Below are positions 16,454-27,623 of a stretch of 64,000 bases of DNA, one piece after another. The position numbers were made by a program, and so were the translations under genes. The notes beneath the pieces are model-generated. The model was not told where the DNA came from. It did no database searches and saw nothing but the letters and a program-made list of their open reading frames with translations. Source of the stretch: Burkholderiales bacterium (GTDB lineage Bacteria > Pseudomonadota > Gammaproteobacteria > Burkholderiales > Burkholderiaceae_C); assembly GCA_028868995.1 (NCBI GenBank), contig JAGWTH010000011.1:20749-84748 (forward strand). Reading direction: 5' to 3'. Positions within the stretch are counted from its first letter, which is position 1. Each line of letters starts with the position of its first letter.

Positions 16454-16483
16454 GGGACGGCATTCTGGCAGCAGCCCAGAACC

Positions 16484-16489
16484 TAGAAT
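16484..16489 (+). promoter_or_regulatory. -10 element TAGAAT, leaderless spacing to pyrF
   Basis: TAGAAT, then exactly 6 nt, then ATG 16496; no Shine-Dalgarno. The predicted +1 coincides with the A of the start codon. Confidence 0.55.
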
Positions 16490-16495
16490 CCCGGC

Positions 16496-17320
16496 ATGAC
16501 TTTCCTCCAGATGCTCCAGGCGGCGCAGCAGCGCAACCGCTCCATGCTGTGCGTGGGGCTCGACCCGGAGCCCACGCGCTTTCCCGCCGGCCTGAAGGGC
16601 GATGCCTCGCGCATCTACGACTTCTGCGCCCGCATCGCCGACGCCACCGGCGACCTGGCGCTCGCCTTCAAGCCGCAGATCGCCTACTTCGCCGCCCACC
16701 GGGCCGAGGGCCAGCTGGAGGACCTGATGCGGCACCTGCGGGCGAACTTCCCGCACGTGCCGGTGATCCTGGACGCCAAGCGCGGCGACATCGGCTCCAC
16801 CGCGGAGCAGTACGCCAGGGAGGCTTTCGACCGCTACGGCGCCGACGCGGTGACCCTGTCGCCTTTCATGGGCTTCGATTCGGTGCAGCCCTACCTGAAG
16901 TACCCGGACAAGGGCGCCTTCCTGCTGTGCCGCACCTCCAACCCGGGCGGCGACGACCTGCAGAACCAGCGGCTCGCCTCGGTCGAGGGCCAGCCGCTGC
17001 TGTACGAGCACGTGGCGAAGCTGGCCCAGGGCCCGTGGAACCTCAACGGCCAGCTGGGCCTGGTGGTGGGCGCGACCTACCCGGCGGAGATCGAGCGCGT
17101 GCGCGCCCTGGCGCCGACGCTGCCGCTGCTGATCCCCGGCGTGGGTGCGCAGGGCGGCGACGCGGTGGCCACCGTGAAGGCCGGCTGGCGCGCGGACGGG
17201 CCGATCATCGTGAATTCCTCGCGCGCGATCCTCTATGCGTCGGCGGGCGACGACTTCGCCGAGGCGGCGCGGCGCGAAGCCATGCGCACGCGCGAACTGC
17301 TGGAGGCGGCGAAGGGCTAG
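16496..17320 (+). CDS. pyrF: Orotidine 5'-phosphate decarboxylase (subfamily 2)
   Basis: Last step of de novo UMP synthesis: decarboxylation of OMP to UMP in the cytoplasm. It has 274 residues with the catalytic D-x-K-x-x-D array [16 protein letters not shown] (Asp93, Lys95, Asp98). [11 protein letters not shown] at the N-terminus and [12 protein letters not shown] near the end complete the TIM-barrel site. Length and the GSTAEQYA extension place it in the longer 'type 2' PyrF subfamily, the usual form in this order, rather than the about 230-residue E. coli type. Its stop overlaps the uvrA stop by 4 bp in convergent orientation. Confidence 0.96.
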   Translation: MTFLQMLQAAQQRNRSMLCVGLDPEPTRFPAGLKGDASRIYDFCARIADATGDLALAFKPQIAYFAAHRAEGQLEDLMRHLRANFPHVPVILDAKRGDIGSTAEQYAREAFDRYGADAVTLSPFMGFDSVQPYLKYPDKGAFLLCRTSNPGGDDLQNQRLASVEGQPLLYEHVAKLAQGPWNLNGQLGLVVGATYPAEIERVRALAPTLPLLIPGVGAQGGDAVATVKAGWRADGPIIVNSSRAILYASAGDDFAEAARREAMRTRELLEAAKG

Positions 17321-20208
17321 CCCAGCAGCCGCTTCAGGTACCGCCCCGTGTGGCTGCCCGGGTGGGCCGCCACCTCCTCCGGCGTGCCCGCCACCACCAC
17401 CTGGCCGCCGCCGTCGCCGCCTTCCGGGCCCATGTCGATCACCCAGTCGGCGGTCTTGATCACGTCCAGGTTGTGCTCGATGACGACGATGGTGTTGCCG
17501 GCGTCGCGCAGCTGGTGCAGCACCTTCAGCAGCAGGGCGATATCGGCGAAGTGCAGGCCGGTGGTGGGTTCGTCCAGGATGTACAGGGTGCGCCCGGTGT
17601 CGCGCTTGGACAGCTCCAGCGCCAGCTTCACCCGCTGCGCCTCGCCGCCGGACAGCGTGGTGGCCGCCTGCCCCAGCTGGATGTAGGACAGGCCCACGTC
17701 CAGCAGCGTCTGCAGCTTGCGCGCGATCGCCGGCACCGGCTTGAGGAACTCGTAGGCATCCTCCACCGTCATTTCCAGGATCTGCGCGATGTTGCGGCCC
17801 TTCCACTGCACCTCCAGCGTCTCGCGGTTGTAGCGCTGGCCGCGGCAGACGTCGCAGGGCACGTACACGTCGGGCAGGAAGTGCATCTCCACCTTCACCA
17901 CGCCGTCGCCCTGGCAGGCCTCGCAGCGGCCGCCGGCCACGTTGAAGGAGAAGCGGCCCGGGCCGTAGCCCCGCTCCTTGGCGGTCGCGGTCTCGGCCAT
18001 CAGCTCGCGGATCGGGGTGAACAGGCCGGTGTAGGTGGCCGGGTTGCTGCGCGGCGTGCGGCCGATGGGCGACTGGTCGACGTTGATCACCTTGTCGAAG
18101 TGCTCGATGCCCTCGATCGCCTCGTGCGGCGCCGGCTCCTCGTGGGCGCGGTACAGCTCGCGCGCCACCGCGGCATAGAGGGTGTCATTCACCAGCGTGG
18201 ACTTGCCCGAGCCCGACACGCCGGTGACGCAGGTCAGCAGGCCCAACGGCACGTCCACGGTCACGTTCTTCAGGTTGTTGCCGCTCGCGCCGACGATGCG
18301 GATCACCTGCGGGTCGACCTGGTCGGCGAGCCGGTGGCGCCGGGCCGGCACCGGGATCCGGAGCGTGCCGGCGAGGTAGCGGCCGGTGAGCGAATCGGGG
18401 TTGGCCACCACCTCGTCGGGCGTGCCCTGGGCCACCACCCGGCCGCCGTGGATGCCCGCGCCCGGGCCCATGTCCACCACGTAGTCGGCCGCGCGCACCA
18501 TGTCCTCGTCGTGTTCCACCACCAGCACGCTGTTGCCCAGGTCGCGCAGGTGCTGCAGGGTGCCGATCAGGCGGTCGTTGTCGCGCTGGTGCAGGCCGAT
18601 GCTGGGCTCGTCCAGCACGTACATCACGCCGGTGAGGCCCGAGCCGATCTGCGAGGCGAGGCGGATGCGCTGGGCCTCGCCGCCGGACAGCGTCTCGGCG
18701 CTGCGGTCCAGGCTCAGGTAGGTCAGGCCCACGTCGTTGAGGAAGCGCAGCCGGTTGCCGATCTCGCGCACCACCTTGTCGGCGATCTCCGCCTTGGCGC
18801 CGCGCAGCTCCAGGTCCTCGAACCACTGCTTGCACTCGCGCAGCGTCAGGCGGCCGATCTCGAAGATGGCCTGGGCGTGGTCGCCCTCGCCCAGGCGCAC
18901 GTGGCGGGCCTCGCTGCGCAGGCGCGTGCCCTCGCATTCGGGGCAGGGCTGCAGGCTGCGGTAGCGCGCCAGCTCCTCGCGCACCGTGGCCGAGTCGGTC
19001 TCGCGGTAGCGCCGCTCCATGTTGGGCAGGATCCCCTCCCAGGGGTGCTTCTTGCTGACCCTGCGGCCGGCGGACGGGCCCGACTCCAGCGAATACTGGA
19101 AGCGGACCTCCTCCTCGCCCGAGCCGTGCAGCAGGGCCTCGCGCACCGGCGCCGGCAAGGCCTCGAACGGCGTGTCCACGTCGAACCTGTAGTGCTTCGC
19201 CAGGCTCTCGACGAGGGCGAAGTAGTAGGGGTTTCGCCGGTCCCAGCCCTTGATGGCCCCGCCGGCCAGCGACAGCTCGGGAAAGGCGACCACCCGCTGC
19301 GGGTCGAAGAACTCCATGGTCCCCAGCCCGTCGCAGCGGGGGCAGGCGCCCACCGGCGAGTTGAAGGAGAACAGGCGCGGCTCCAGCTCCGCGATCGAGT
19401 AGTGGCACACGGGGCAGGCGAAGCGGGCGTTGAACAGGTGCTCGCGGCCCGTGTCCATCTCCACCGCCACCGCGCGGCCCTCGGCCAGGCGCAGCGCCGC
19501 CTCGAAGCTCTCGGCCAGCCGCTGCTGCACCTCGGGGCGCACCTTGAGGCGGTCGACCACCACGTCGATGTCGTGCTTCTCGGTCTTCTTCAGCCTGGGC
19601 AGGGCGTCGAACTCGAACACCTCGCCGCCCACGCGGAAGCGCACGTAACCCTGGCCCTGCATCTGCGCGAACAGTTCGCCGAACTCGCCCTTGCGGTCGC
19701 GCGCCACCGGCGCCAGCACCATGAGCCGCGTGTCCTCGGGCAGCGCCAGCACGGCGTCCACCATCTGCGAGACCGTCTGCGCCTGCAGCGGGAGGCCGTG
19801 GGTGGGGCAGTAGGGCGTGCCGGCGCGGGCGAACAGCAGGCGCAGGTAGTCGTGGATCTCGGTGACGGTGCCGACGGTGGAGCGCGGGTTGTGGCTGGTG
19901 GCCTTCTGCTCGATGGAGATCGCCGGCGACAGGCCCTCGATCATGTCCACGTCCGGCTTGTCCATCAGCTGCAGGAACTGGCGCGCGTAGGCCGAAAGGC
20001 TTTCCACGTAGCGCCGCTGGCCCTCGGCGTAGAGGGTGTCGAAGGCGAGGCTGGACTTGCCCGAGCCGGACAGGCCGGTGATCACCACCAGCCGGTAGCG
20101 CGGCAGGTCCAGGTCGATGTTCTTGAGGTTGTGGGTGCGCGCCCCGCGCACGCTGATCCGCTGGCCCAGGGCCTCGTGCAGGTACTTGCCGTCGGTGCTG
20201 TCGTTCAA
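17317..20208 (-). CDS. uvrA: Excinuclease ABC subunit A
   Basis: Damage-recognition ATPase of nucleotide excision repair. It has two ABC modules: Walker [16 protein letters not shown] (N-terminal) and [15 protein letters not shown] (C-terminal), signatures [17 protein letters not shown] and [16 protein letters not shown], and D-loop [12 protein letters not shown] / [12 protein letters not shown]. Zinc modules are CPVC...CPRC and CEAC...CDVC. I placed the start at TTG 20208 (963 residues), because the protein then begins just before [23 protein letters not shown] as in other UvrA proteins. The frame is open to 20406, but that extension runs antisense into the next gene. I see no LexA-like box in the 124-bp upstream gap, so SOS control is not evident. 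Confidence 0.95.
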   Translation of the reverse strand: MNDSTDGKYLHEALGQRISVRGARTHNLKNIDLDLPRYRLVVITGLSGSGKSSLAFDTLYAEGQRRYVESLSAYARQFLQLMDKPDVDMIEGLSPAISIEQKATSHNPRSTVGTVTEIHDYLRLLFARAGTPYCPTHGLPLQAQTVSQMVDAVLALPEDTRLMVLAPVARDRKGEFGELFAQMQGQGYVRFRVGGEVFEFDALPRLKKTEKHDIDVVVDRLKVRPEVQQRLAESFEAALRLAEGRAVAVEMDTGREHLFNARFACPVCHYSIAELEPRLFSFNSPVGACPRCDGLGTMEFFDPQRVVAFPELSLAGGAIKGWDRRNPYYFALVESLAKHYRFDVDTPFEALPAPVREALLHGSGEEEVRFQYSLESGPSAGRRVSKKHPWEGILPNMERRYRETDSATVREELARYRSLQPCPECEGTRLRSEARHVRLGEGDHAQAIFEIGRLTLRECKQWFEDLELRGAKAEIADKVVREIGNRLRFLNDVGLTYLSLDRSAETLSGGEAQRIRLASQIGSGLTGVMYVLDEPSIGLHQRDNDRLIGTLQHLRDLGNSVLVVEHDEDMVRAADYVVDMGPGAGIHGGRVVAQGTPDEVVANPDSLTGRYLAGTLRIPVPARRHRLADQVDPQVIRIVGASGNNLKNVTVDVPLGLLTCVTGVSGSGKSTLVNDTLYAAVARELYRAHEEPAPHEAIEGIEHFDKVINVDQSPIGRTPRSNPATYTGLFTPIRELMAETATAKERGYGPGRFSFNVAGGRCEACQGDGVVKVEMHFLPDVYVPCDVCRGQRYNRETLEVQWKGRNIAQILEMTVEDAYEFLKPVPAIARKLQTLLDVGLSYIQLGQAATTLSGGEAQRVKLALELSKRDTGRTLYILDEPTTGLHFADIALLLKVLHQLRDAGNTIVVIEHNLDVIKTADWVIDMGPEGGDGGGQVVVAGTPEEVAAHPGSHTGRYLKRLLG

Positions 20209-20332
20209 GGTGAGGGGTCGCCCGGGGAAACCCTCAATGATAGGTCGGACGCGGCAGGCGTGCAGGCGCCCGGTCAGGCGAATGCCGCAGAATCGGGAGT
20301 TTGCGCCCCAGCGCCCACCTGAAGCTGCCAAC

Positions 20333-21577
20333 GTGACCGCCCCTGCACCTTCCTCCGCCAGCCGGATGACCCCGGTCGAGCGCCGCGCCAGCGCCTCGCT
20401 GGCCATGATTTACGCGGCCCGCATGCTGGGCTTCTTCCTGGTCCTGCCCGTGTTCGCCCTGGAGGCGGCCCGCCTGCCCGGGGGCGACAACCCCGCCCTG
20501 GTGGGCCTGGGCATGGGCATGTATGGCCTGACCCAGGGCCTGCTGCAGGTCGTCTTCGGCATCGCCTCGGACCACCTGGGCCGCAAGCCGGTGATCGTCG
20601 GCGGCCTGCTGGTGTTCGCCGGCGGCAGCTTCCTGGCCGCCTGGGCGCCCACGGTGCACTGGCTGATCGTGGCGCGCGCGGTCCAGGGCGCGGGTGCCGT
20701 CTCCGCCGCCGTCACCGCGCTGCTGGCCGATCTCACGCGTGACGTCGTGCGCACCAAGTCCATGGCGCTGGTGGGCGCGAGCATCGGCCTGACTTTCGCG
20801 GTGTCGCTCGTCCTGGCCCCGGTGCTGGATGCGCACATCGGTCTGCACGGCCTGTTCGTCGTCACCGGCCTGCTGGCGCTGGCCTGCATCGCCATGGTGG
20901 CCTGGTGGACGCCGGCGGCGCCGAAGCACCATGCCAACGTGCCGCGCGGCCGGCTGGGGGACGTCCTGCGCAACGCGCCGCTGCTGCGACTGGACGTCGG
21001 CGTGTTCGCGCTGCATGCCACGCAGACGGCGATGTGGTTCGCCATCCCCGCGCTGCTGGTGCAGGCCGGGCTGGCCAAGGCCCACCACTGGTGGGTCTAC
21101 CTGCCGGCGGTGTTCGGCTCGTTCATCGTCATGGGCGGCGTGTTGTTCCCGCTGGAGCGCCGCGGCCACCTGCGCCCGGTGTTCCTGGCGGCCGTGGGCC
21201 TGATCCTCGCCGTGCAGCTGGGCTTCCTGGGGGTGGCGGCGCATCCGGGCGTCGCGGTGCTGGCCGTCCTGCTGTTCCTGTTCTTCTGCGGCTTCAACAC
21301 CCTGGAGGCCACCCAGCCCAGCCTGGCGTCGCGCCTGGCGCCGCCGCAGGCCCGCGGCGCCGCCCTCGGTGTGTACAACACACTCCAATCCCTGGGATCT
21401 TTTACCGGTGGGGCGGTCGGCGGCTGGCTGACCAAGAGCGTTGGGATGTCCGGGCTGTTCGCCGCCTGCGCCGCGCTGATGCTGGTGTGGCTGGTCGTCG
21501 CGTGGCCCATGCAGGCGCCCCCGGCGCGGCAGGCGACGGCGGAGGAAGTGCTCGCCGACGAGGCCGAGGCCACATAA
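20333..21577 (+). CDS. MFS transporter (YajR-like)
   Basis: A 414-residue 12-TM major facilitator. Signature loops are [16 protein letters not shown] between TM2 and TM3, [20 protein letters not shown] (motif-C region), and [20 protein letters not shown] late in the protein. N-terminal [19 protein letters not shown] resembles YajR-type proton antiporters, which export unknown compounds. GTG 20333 was taken as start because GAAG lies 8 nt upstream; an ATG at 20366 has no ribosome site. It is divergent from uvrA and 27 bp upstream of ssb. Confidence 0.85.
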   Translation: MTAPAPSSASRMTPVERRASASLAMIYAARMLGFFLVLPVFALEAARLPGGDNPALVGLGMGMYGLTQGLLQVVFGIASDHLGRKPVIVGGLLVFAGGSFLAAWAPTVHWLIVARAVQGAGAVSAAVTALLADLTRDVVRTKSMALVGASIGLTFAVSLVLAPVLDAHIGLHGLFVVTGLLALACIAMVAWWTPAAPKHHANVPRGRLGDVLRNAPLLRLDVGVFALHATQTAMWFAIPALLVQAGLAKAHHWWVYLPAVFGSFIVMGGVLFPLERRGHLRPVFLAAVGLILAVQLGFLGVAAHPGVAVLAVLLFLFFCGFNTLEATQPSLASRLAPPQARGAALGVYNTLQSLGSFTGGAVGGWLTKSVGMSGLFAACAALMLVWLVVAWPMQAPPARQATAEEVLADEAEAT

Positions 21578-21604
21578 TCGAGCCCAACCCGGAGAATTCC
21601 CACC

Positions 21605-22108
21605 ATGGCATCCGTCAACAAAGTCATCATCGTCGGCAACCTCGGGCGGGACCCCGAGATGCGCACCTTCCCGAGCGGCGACCGGGTCGCCAACGTCACC
21701 ATCGCCACCACCGACCGCTGGAAGGACAAGCAGAGCGGCGAGATGAAGGAGGCCACCGAGTGGCACCGCGTGGTGTTCAACGGCCGCCTGGCCGAGATCG
21801 CCGGCGAATACCTGCGCAAGGGCTCGCAGGTCTACGTGGAAGGCAGCCTGCGCACCCGCAAGTGGACCGACAAGGACGGCGTCGAGAAGTACACCACCGA
21901 GATCCGCGCCGACCAGATGCAGATGCTGGGCCGGCGCGAAGGCATGGGCGGACCCTCGGGCGACGACGAGGGCGGCTACGACAGCGCCCCGCGCCGCTCC
22001 GCGCCCGCCGCCCGCGCCCTGGCGCCGGCCGCCCAGCGCTCCGGCGGAGGTGGCGCCGCGAAGCCCGCGTCGGGCTTCGACGACATGGACGACGACATCC
22101 CGTTTTGA
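21605..22108 (+). CDS. ssb: Single-stranded DNA-binding protein
   Basis: A 167-residue OB-fold protein (1-110: [47 protein letters not shown]). A flexible Gly/Ala/Pro tail follows, ending in DMDDDIPF, the acidic tip that recruits replication and repair enzymes. It protects ssDNA in replication, recombination and repair. GGAG lies 11 nt before the ATG and CATAAT at 21574-21579 may be its own -10. The uvrA-ssb vicinity with an MFS gene between them is common in beta/gammaproteobacteria. Confidence 0.97.
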   Translation: MASVNKVIIVGNLGRDPEMRTFPSGDRVANVTIATTDRWKDKQSGEMKEATEWHRVVFNGRLAEIAGEYLRKGSQVYVEGSLRTRKWTDKDGVEKYTTEIRADQMQMLGRREGMGGPSGDDEGGYDSAPRRSAPAARALAPAAQRSGGGGAAKPASGFDDMDDDIPF

Positions 22109-22565
22109 GGCCGGCACGGCGGACAGCGACACCTCCCGGCGCTGGCTGCCCGGCCGGCGCATCGCCGGCCACGGCGTGGCCAGCGGCCGCGCGGCCGACT
22201 CGCCCTACCCGGGCGGCACCATCGCACTGCAGTCGCCCTTCTTCGCGGCGCAGGGCATCGCGCTCGATGCCTACTTTCCCGGCACGCTGAACATCGACCT
22301 GGCGCCCCACCGGCCGCCGCTGCCGCGCCCGGTGTTCGACCGCCGGCTGCGCTGGTTCGGCGAGCTGGAGGAGCGGTTCCTGCTCACCCCGGTCGCCCTG
22401 CGTCACGCCGGGCGCATGCACCAAGGCCTCTGGTACCTGCCCGATCCCGCGACCAAGCCGGCGCATTTCCAGCGGACCACCGTCGTGGAGCTGCTGCTGC
22501 CCTGGATCGCGGACCTGCCGCCCGACGCCCAGGTGGAAGTCGGGTTCCCGGCGACGGCCGCATGA
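22050..22565 (+). CDS. Small protein resembling CTP-dependent riboflavin kinase (DUF120-like); start uncertain
   Basis: Not a family I know from bacteria, but the sequence has the layout I remember for archaeal RibK/DUF120 proteins: a glycine-rich GVASG (42-46), then about 30 residues later FPGTLNIDL (76-84), equivalent to PypGTLNv.l, and a C-terminal strand [19 protein letters not shown] (146-164), equivalent to EviaP..LR..l.dGd.[12 protein letters not shown] segment (136-145) lies where the archaeal proteins have their substrate-facing threonine. The only in-frame start upstream of the domain is GTG 22050, inside ssb; a GTG at 22176 would remove GVASG. It ends in a 4-bp ATGA overlap with the next transporter gene. 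Function is inferred and unproven. Confidence 0.6.
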   Translation: MAPRSPRRASTTWTTTSRFEAGTADSDTSRRWLPGRRIAGHGVASGRAADSPYPGGTIALQSPFFAAQGIALDAYFPGTLNIDLAPHRPPLPRPVFDRRLRWFGELEERFLLTPVALRHAGRMHQGLWYLPDPATKPAHFQRTTVVELLLPWIADLPPDAQVEVGFPATAA

Positions 22566-23953
22566 ACGCCGCCGACCGCCGCCTGCGCATCGTGCCGCTG
22601 GTCGTGGCGTGCCCGATCTTCCTGCAGAACCTCGACACGTCCGTCATGGGCACCGCGCTGCCGGCGATCGCGCACTCGCTGCACTCGGACGTCCTGCACC
22701 TGAACCTGGCGATCACCTCCTACCTGGTGAGCCTGGTGCTGTTCCTGCCCGCGAGCGCCTGGCTGGCCGAGCGCTTCGGCGCGCGCCGCGTGTTCTGCGC
22801 CGCGGTCCTGCTGTTCTCCGCCGCCTCGGCGCTGTGCGGCGCGGCCCATTCGCTGGGCGAACTGGTGGTGTTCCGCCTGCTGCAGGGCGTGGGCGGGGCG
22901 ATGATGGTCCCGGTGGGCCGGCTGATCCTGCTGCAGACGGTGCCCGCCGCGCAGATGGTGGTGGCGATGGTGTGGTTCACGGTGCCGGGCGGGGTCGGGC
23001 GCCTGGTCGGGCCGCTGTTCGGCGGCGCGATCGTCACCGCGACCTCCTGGCGCTGGATCTTCCTGGTCAACGTCCCGTTCGGCCTGGCCGGCGTGCTGCT
23101 GGCGCTGCACTACATCGAGCCCGATGCGCCCCGCGGCGCCGGCGGCACGGCACCGCTGGACCCCTGGGGCCTGGTCCTGCTGGCCGGTGCCCTGGGCGGC
23201 ACGCTCGGCGCCCTGGAAATGATCGGCAAGGTGGCCCTGCCGTGGCCGGCGATCCTGGCCGTCGGCTGCGCCGGCGTCGCCTGCCTGGGCGCCTACCTGC
23301 GGCGCAGCCGCGGCCAGGCCGAGCCGCAGATCGACTTCGGCATCCTGCGCTTCGACAGCTACCGGGCCGTGGTGGTGGGCGCCATGCCCCTTCGCATCGC
23401 CATCGGCGCGACGCCCTTTCTGCTGCCCCTGCTGTTCCAGCTGGGGTTCGGCCTGTCGCCGCTGCAATCGGGCTTCCTCACCCTGGCCTCCGCGCTCGGG
23501 TCGCTCACCACGCGCGGCTTCGTGCGCCACGCCGTGGAGCGCGTCGGCTACCGCGGCCTGCTGCTGGTCTCCGGCGTGCTTACCAGCCTGTTCTACGCGG
23601 TCTACATGACCTTCACCGCGACCACGCCCCACTGGGTGATCTTCTCGGTGCTGCTGCTGGCGGGCAGCTCCAATTCGCTCACGCTGGTCACGCTGCTCAC
23701 CGTGGGCTACAGCGACATCCCGCGCAAGCGCATGGGCCACGCCACGGCGCTGGCTTCCATGGGGCAGCAGCTGTCGATCACGCTGGGCGTGGTGCTCGCC
23801 GCCTCCCTGGTGGAGCTGACCCACGCCTTCCGCGGCGGGGCGCCGGGGCAGCTCGCGGCGCTGGATTTCCGCGTCGCCTTCCTGGCGATCGCGCTCATGC
23901 CGGTGATTTCCACCCTGGGATTCTCCCGCCTCAAGGGGGAGCTGGGGGCTTGA
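22562..23953 (+). CDS. DHA2/EmrB-family MFS drug efflux transporter
   Basis: A 463-residue transporter with 14 predicted helices. Motif D1 is FLQNLDTSVMGTALPAIAHSL, and motif C is the GGVGRLVGPLFGGAIVTATSWRW region with WIFLVNVPFGLAG. No EmrA-type membrane-fusion partner is adjacent, so export probably ends in the periplasm. The ATG overlaps the preceding gene's TGA (ATGA), so translation is likely coupled to the riboflavin-kinase-like gene; this link is odd for an efflux pump and may simply be operon crowding. Another member of this family is encoded at 60.6-62.1 kb. Confidence 0.9.
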   Translation: MNAADRRLRIVPLVVACPIFLQNLDTSVMGTALPAIAHSLHSDVLHLNLAITSYLVSLVLFLPASAWLAERFGARRVFCAAVLLFSAASALCGAAHSLGELVVFRLLQGVGGAMMVPVGRLILLQTVPAAQMVVAMVWFTVPGGVGRLVGPLFGGAIVTATSWRWIFLVNVPFGLAGVLLALHYIEPDAPRGAGGTAPLDPWGLVLLAGALGGTLGALEMIGKVALPWPAILAVGCAGVACLGAYLRRSRGQAEPQIDFGILRFDSYRAVVVGAMPLRIAIGATPFLLPLLFQLGFGLSPLQSGFLTLASALGSLTTRGFVRHAVERVGYRGLLLVSGVLTSLFYAVYMTFTATTPHWVIFSVLLLAGSSNSLTLVTLLTVGYSDIPRKRMGHATALASMGQQLSITLGVVLAASLVELTHAFRGGAPGQLAALDFRVAFLAIALMPVISTLGFSRLKGELGA

Positions 23954-23990
23954 GGACCGGGGTCGATGGGTGGCCTCCAGCCGCGGCGGC

Positions 23991-25139
23991 TCAGGCGGCC
24001 GCGGCGGCGGGGACCGGCGCCGGCACCGCCGCGGCGATCACGCCGCCGCCCAGGCAGATGTCGCCGTCGTAGAGCACGGCGGACTGGCCCGGGGTGACGG
24101 CCCACTGCGTTTCCTGGAAGTCGAGGCGGAAGCCGGCCTCGCTGCGCGCGAAGGTGCAGGGCGCGTCGGACTGGCGGTAGCGCGTCTTGGCCGCATAGGC
24201 GCCGGGTGCGGGCGGCTCGCCGGCGATCCAGCTCACGTCGTCGGCCTCCAGCGCGGACGACAGCAGCCAGGGGTGGTCGTGGCCCTGCACCACCCACAGC
24301 GTGTTCTTCGCGATGTCCTTGCGCGCCACGAACCACGGCGCATGCTCGCCGCCACCGCGCTGCGCGCCCTTGTCCTTCACGCCGCCGATGCCCAGCCCCT
24401 GGCGCTGGCCCAGCGTGTAGAAGGACAGCCCCTGGTGCTGGCCGATCACGCGGCCGCGCGGGTCCTTGATGGGGCCAGGCTCCTGGCGGATGTAGCGGTT
24501 GAGGAACTCGCGGAACGGCCGCTCGCCGATGAAGCAGATGCCGGTGGAGTCCTTCTTCTTCGCGTTGGGCAGGCCGATCTGCTCGGCGATCTGCCGCACC
24601 GTGGTCTTGCGCAGCTCGCCCACCGGAAACAGCGTCTTCGCCAGCTGCTCCTGGTTCAGCCGGTGCAGGAAGTAGCTCTGGTCTTTGCTGTCGTCCAGGC
24701 CCTTGAGCAATTCGAAGCGCGACCGGTTGCCGCCCAGGTCACGCTCGCGCACCCGCGCGTAGTGGCCGGTGGCGATCTTCTCGGCCCCCAGGCGCATGGC
24801 GTGGTCGAGGAAGGCCTTGAACTTGATCTCGGCGTTGCACAGCACGTCCGGGTTGGGCGTGCGGCCGGCCTGGTACTCGCGCAGGAACTCGGCGAACACC
24901 CGGTCCTTGTATTCGGCGGCGAAGTTGACGTGCTCGATCTCGATGCCGATCACGTCGGCGACGCTGGCGGCGTCGACGAAGTCCTCATTGGAGGAGCAGT
25001 ATTCGCTGTCGTCGTCGTCCTCCCAGTTCTTCATGAAGATGCCGACGACCTCGTAGCCCTGCTTCTTGAGCAGCCACGCGCTGACCGCGGAGTCCACGCC
25101 TCCGCTGAGACCGACGACGACACGGGGCTTGCTGGCCAT
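23991..25139 (-). CDS. mnmA: tRNA-specific 2-thiouridylase MnmA
   Basis: Installs the 2-thio group on wobble U34 of tRNA-Lys, -Glu and -Gln. A 382-residue PP-loop enzyme: [15 protein letters not shown] (P-loop), then [10 protein letters not shown] and [13 protein letters not shown], which supply the catalytic Cys pair, [10 protein letters not shown] and [15 protein letters not shown] short Ala/Pro-rich tail ([11 protein letters not shown]) is unusual. The start ATG 25139 gives [17 protein letters not shown]; an upstream in-frame extension is not protein-like. The gene carries its own leaderless-type promoter. In E. coli mnmA lies next to nudJ; here the NudJ-like gene is 6.3 kb away across an accessory island. 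Confidence 0.97.
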   Translation of the reverse strand: MASKPRVVVGLSGGVDSAVSAWLLKKQGYEVVGIFMKNWEDDDDSEYCSSNEDFVDAASVADVIGIEIEHVNFAAEYKDRVFAEFLREYQAGRTPNPDVLCNAEIKFKAFLDHAMRLGAEKIATGHYARVRERDLGGNRSRFELLKGLDDSKDQSYFLHRLNQEQLAKTLFPVGELRKTTVRQIAEQIGLPNAKKKDSTGICFIGERPFREFLNRYIRQEPGPIKDPRGRVIGQHQGLSFYTLGQRQGLGIGGVKDKGAQRGGGEHAPWFVARKDIAKNTLWVVQGHDHPWLLSSALEADDVSWIAGEPPAPGAYAAKTRYRQSDAPCTFARSEAGFRLDFQETQWAVTPGQSAVLYDGDICLGGGVIAAAVPAPVPAAAAA

Positions 25140-25145
25140 GGGGCG

Positions 25146-25151
25146 ATTATC
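25146..25151 (-). promoter_or_regulatory. -10 element GATAAT, leaderless spacing to mnmA
   Basis: On the minus strand GATAAT is followed by exactly 6 nt and then ATG 25139, with no Shine-Dalgarno. Confidence 0.55.
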
Positions 25152-25224
25152 CCAGCCCGGCCGGGGGTGGCACGGGCACTGGCCCGGATGCACCCGCCGC
25201 CGCGGCCCGGTTAATCTCCCGGCC

Positions 25225-26160
25225 ATGGAACTGCGTCAGCTGCGCTACTTCGCCCGGGTCGTCGAACTCGGTTCCATGAGCCGCGCGGCCCTGGAGCTGG
25301 GCGTGGTGCAGTCGGCGCTCAGCCAGCAGATCAGCCGGCTGGAGGGCGAGCTGTCCACCCGCCTGCTCCAGCGCAGCGCCAAGGGGGTCACGCCCACCGA
25401 GGCGGGCCTGGCCTTCTTCCGCGAGGCGCAGCTCGCCCTGCGTCACGCCGACGAGGCCCGGCGGGCGGCGCAGCAGTCGCGCCTGTCCGGCAGCGTCAGC
25501 GTCGGGCTGGCGCCGACCACGGCCTCGGTGCTGGGGCTGCCGCTGATGCGGGCCCTGCGCGAGCGCTATCCCGAGGTGCGGCTGCACATGGTCGAAAGCC
25601 TGTCGGGACACCTCGCCACCCTGCTCAATGCGCGCCAGCTGGACCTGGCGGTGCTGTTCGACACCCACCCGGCGCGGCGCTGGAGCGTGACGCCGCTGGT
25701 GGAGGAAAAGCTGTTCCTGATCCAGTCGCGCCGCAGCGCCCGGGCGCTGCCCGCGACCCTGCGCCTGCGCGACCTGCGGGGCTTGCCGCTGATCCTGCCC
25801 AGCGCCGGCCACGGGCTGCGCAGCACCCTGGACGCGGTGTTCGCGCGCATGCGCGTCAAGCCCGACATCACGACCGAGATCGACTCGCTCACCATGCTGA
25901 TGGACGCGGTGGACGCGGGCCTGGGCGCCACCATCCAGCCCTGGGCGGCGCTCGGGCACTTCGCCGACGCGCAGGAGCGCTTCCTGCTGTCCGAGATCGC
26001 CGACCCCCAGGCCGTGCGCCTGAACTCGCTGTGCAGCCTGTCGGACGACGAGCTGTCGCCGGCGGCGCTGGGCGTGCGCGTGGCGCTGGCCGCCTGCGCC
26101 CGCGAGCTGGTGGAGGCGGGGCGCTGGGGCGGGGCGCGCCTCACCCATCTGGGATCGTGA
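25225..26160 (+). CDS. LysR-family regulator of the tcu-like island
   Basis: A 311-residue LysR regulator. The N-terminal HTH (1-60) reads [42 protein letters not shown], and a periplasmic-binding-protein-like ligand domain follows. [12 protein letters not shown] is close to the Nac/Cbl/TcuR type. It lies 59 bp upstream of tcuA on the same strand, whereas many LysR activators are divergent; in Salmonella tcuR is also encoded upstream of tcuABC on the same strand as I recall. It probably activates the island in the presence of the tricarboxylate-type substrate. GTTAAT (25210-25215) lies 9 nt before the start. Confidence 0.88.
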   Translation: MELRQLRYFARVVELGSMSRAALELGVVQSALSQQISRLEGELSTRLLQRSAKGVTPTEAGLAFFREAQLALRHADEARRAAQQSRLSGSVSVGLAPTTASVLGLPLMRALRERYPEVRLHMVESLSGHLATLLNARQLDLAVLFDTHPARRWSVTPLVEEKLFLIQSRRSARALPATLRLRDLRGLPLILPSAGHGLRSTLDAVFARMRVKPDITTEIDSLTMLMDAVDAGLGATIQPWAALGHFADAQERFLLSEIADPQAVRLNSLCSLSDDELSPAALGVRVALAACARELVEAGRWGGARLTHLGS

Positions 26161-26219
26161 TACCCCCTTGAGGGACGCAGGCTTCCCGCGACGGGCCGGC
26201 CGCACCAGAATCTCGGTCC

Positions 26220-27623
26220 ATGATCGATGTCCTCGTCATCGGCGGCGGCAACGCCGCCCTGTGCGCCGCGCTCATGGCCCGCGAGGCCGGCGCCAGCGTG
26301 CTGCTGCTGGAGGCGGCCCCGCGCGCATGGCGCGGCGGCAACTCCCAGCACACGCGCAACCTGCGCTGCATGCACGACGCCCCCCAGGACGTCCTGCTGG
26401 ACGCCTATCCGGAGGAGGAGTTCTGGCAGGACCTGCTGAAGGTCACCGGCGGCGCCACCGATGAAAGGCTCGCCCGTCTGACCATCCGCGCCTCCGCGAC
26501 CTGCCGGCCCTGGATGCGCCGGCACGGCGTGCGCTTCCAGCCCTCGCTGGCCGGCACGCTGCACCTGTCGCGCACCAACGCCTTCTTCATGGGCGGCGGC
26601 AAGGCGCTGGTGAACGCCTATTACCGCAGCGCCGGGAACCTGGGCGTCCAGGTCCGCTACGACGCGCCGGTGGACCGGCTGGAGCTGAAGGACGGCCGCT
26701 TCGTCGCCGCGTACGTCGGCTCCGAGCGCATCGAGGCCAGGGCCTGCGTGCTGGCCGCCGGCGGCTTCGAGTCCAACCGCGAATGGCTGCGGGAGGCCTG
26801 GGGCCGCAACGAGCGCGGCGAATGGCCGGCCGACAACTTCCTGATCCGCGGCACCCGCTACAACCAGGGCACGCTGCTGAAGTTCATGATGGGGCAGGGC
26901 GCCGACATCATCGGCGACCCGTCGCAGTCGCACTGCGTGGCGATCGACGCGCGTGCGCCGCTGTACGACGGCGGCATCTGCACCCGGGTCGACGCGGTCT
27001 CGCTGGGCGTGATGGTCAACCGCGAGGGCCTGCGCTTCTACGACGAGGGCGAGGACTTCTGGCCCAAGCGTTACGCGATCTGGGGCCGGCTGGTGGCGCT
27101 GCAGCCGGGGCAGATCGGCTACTGCATCATCGACAGCCAGGCCGTCGGGCGCTTCATGCCGCCGGTGTTCCCGGGCGTGCGCGCCGGCAGCCTGCCGGAG
27201 CTGGCCCGGGCCCTGGAGCTGCCGGAGGCCGCCTTCGTGAAGACGCTGGCGGACTTCAACGCCGCCTGCCGCGTCGGCACCTTCGACCACACCGTGCTGG
27301 ACGACTGCCGCACCGAGGGACTCGCGCCGGTGAAGTCGCACTGGGCCCGCCCGATCGACACGCCGCCCTTCTACGGCTACGCGCTGCGGCCGGGCATCAC
27401 CTTCACCTATCTCGGATTGAAGACCGACGAACGCGCGGCCGTGCATTTCGGCGGCGTGCCGAGCGACAACCTGTTCGTCGCCGGCGAGATGATGGCCGGC
27501 AACGTGCTCGGCAAGGGCTACACGGCGGGCGTGGGCATGAGCATCGGCACGGCCTTCGGCCGCATCGCCGGCACCAGCGCCGCCGCGGCGGCGGGCAAGG
27601 GGGTGGCGCATGCGGCAGCTTGA
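26220..27623 (+). CDS. tcuA: FAD-dependent tricarballylate dehydrogenase-like protein TcuA
   Basis: A 467-residue flavoprotein of the fumarate reductase/succinate dehydrogenase flavoprotein group. The N-terminal dinucleotide fold is [19 protein letters not shown], followed by [31 protein letters not shown], and the C-terminal FAD block [22 protein letters not shown] (split here by position: [15 protein letters not shown]). TcuA oxidises tricarballylate to cis-aconitate in Salmonella; CobZ of Rhodobacter is a related fusion. Substrate identity here is inferred from TcuA/TcuB pairing. Its end overlaps tcuB by 14 bp, so the two are made together. Confidence 0.88.
   Translation: MIDVLVIGGGNAALCAALMAREAGASVLLLEAAPRAWRGGNSQHTRNLRCMHDAPQDVLLDAYPEEEFWQDLLKVTGGATDERLARLTIRASATCRPWMRRHGVRFQPSLAGTLHLSRTNAFFMGGGKALVNAYYRSAGNLGVQVRYDAPVDRLELKDGRFVAAYVGSERIEARACVLAAGGFESNREWLREAWGRNERGEWPADNFLIRGTRYNQGTLLKFMMGQGADIIGDPSQSHCVAIDARAPLYDGGICTRVDAVSLGVMVNREGLRFYDEGEDFWPKRYAIWGRLVALQPGQIGYCIIDSQAVGRFMPPVFPGVRAGSLPELARALELPEAAFVKTLADFNAACRVGTFDHTVLDDCRTEGLAPVKSHWARPIDTPPFYGYALRPGITFTYLGLKTDERAAVHFGGVPSDNLFVAGEMMAGNVLGKGYTAGVGMSIGTAFGRIAGTSAAAAAGKGVAHAAA

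Noticed and set aside
16549..20322. A 1257-codon rightward ORF running antisense through uvrA
   Set aside because: It is a shadow of uvrA in a high-GC genome: long Ala/Gly/Arg/His/Gln tracts, no domains, and it begins out of frame inside pyrF.
20209..20332. LexA/SOS box upstream of uvrA
   Set aside because: No CTGT-N8-ACAG-like sequence is present in the gap.
20209..20406. N-terminal extension of uvrA to an ATG at 20406
   Set aside because: The 66 extra residues have no UvrA similarity and are antisense to the next MFS gene; TTG 20208 gives the standard N-terminus.
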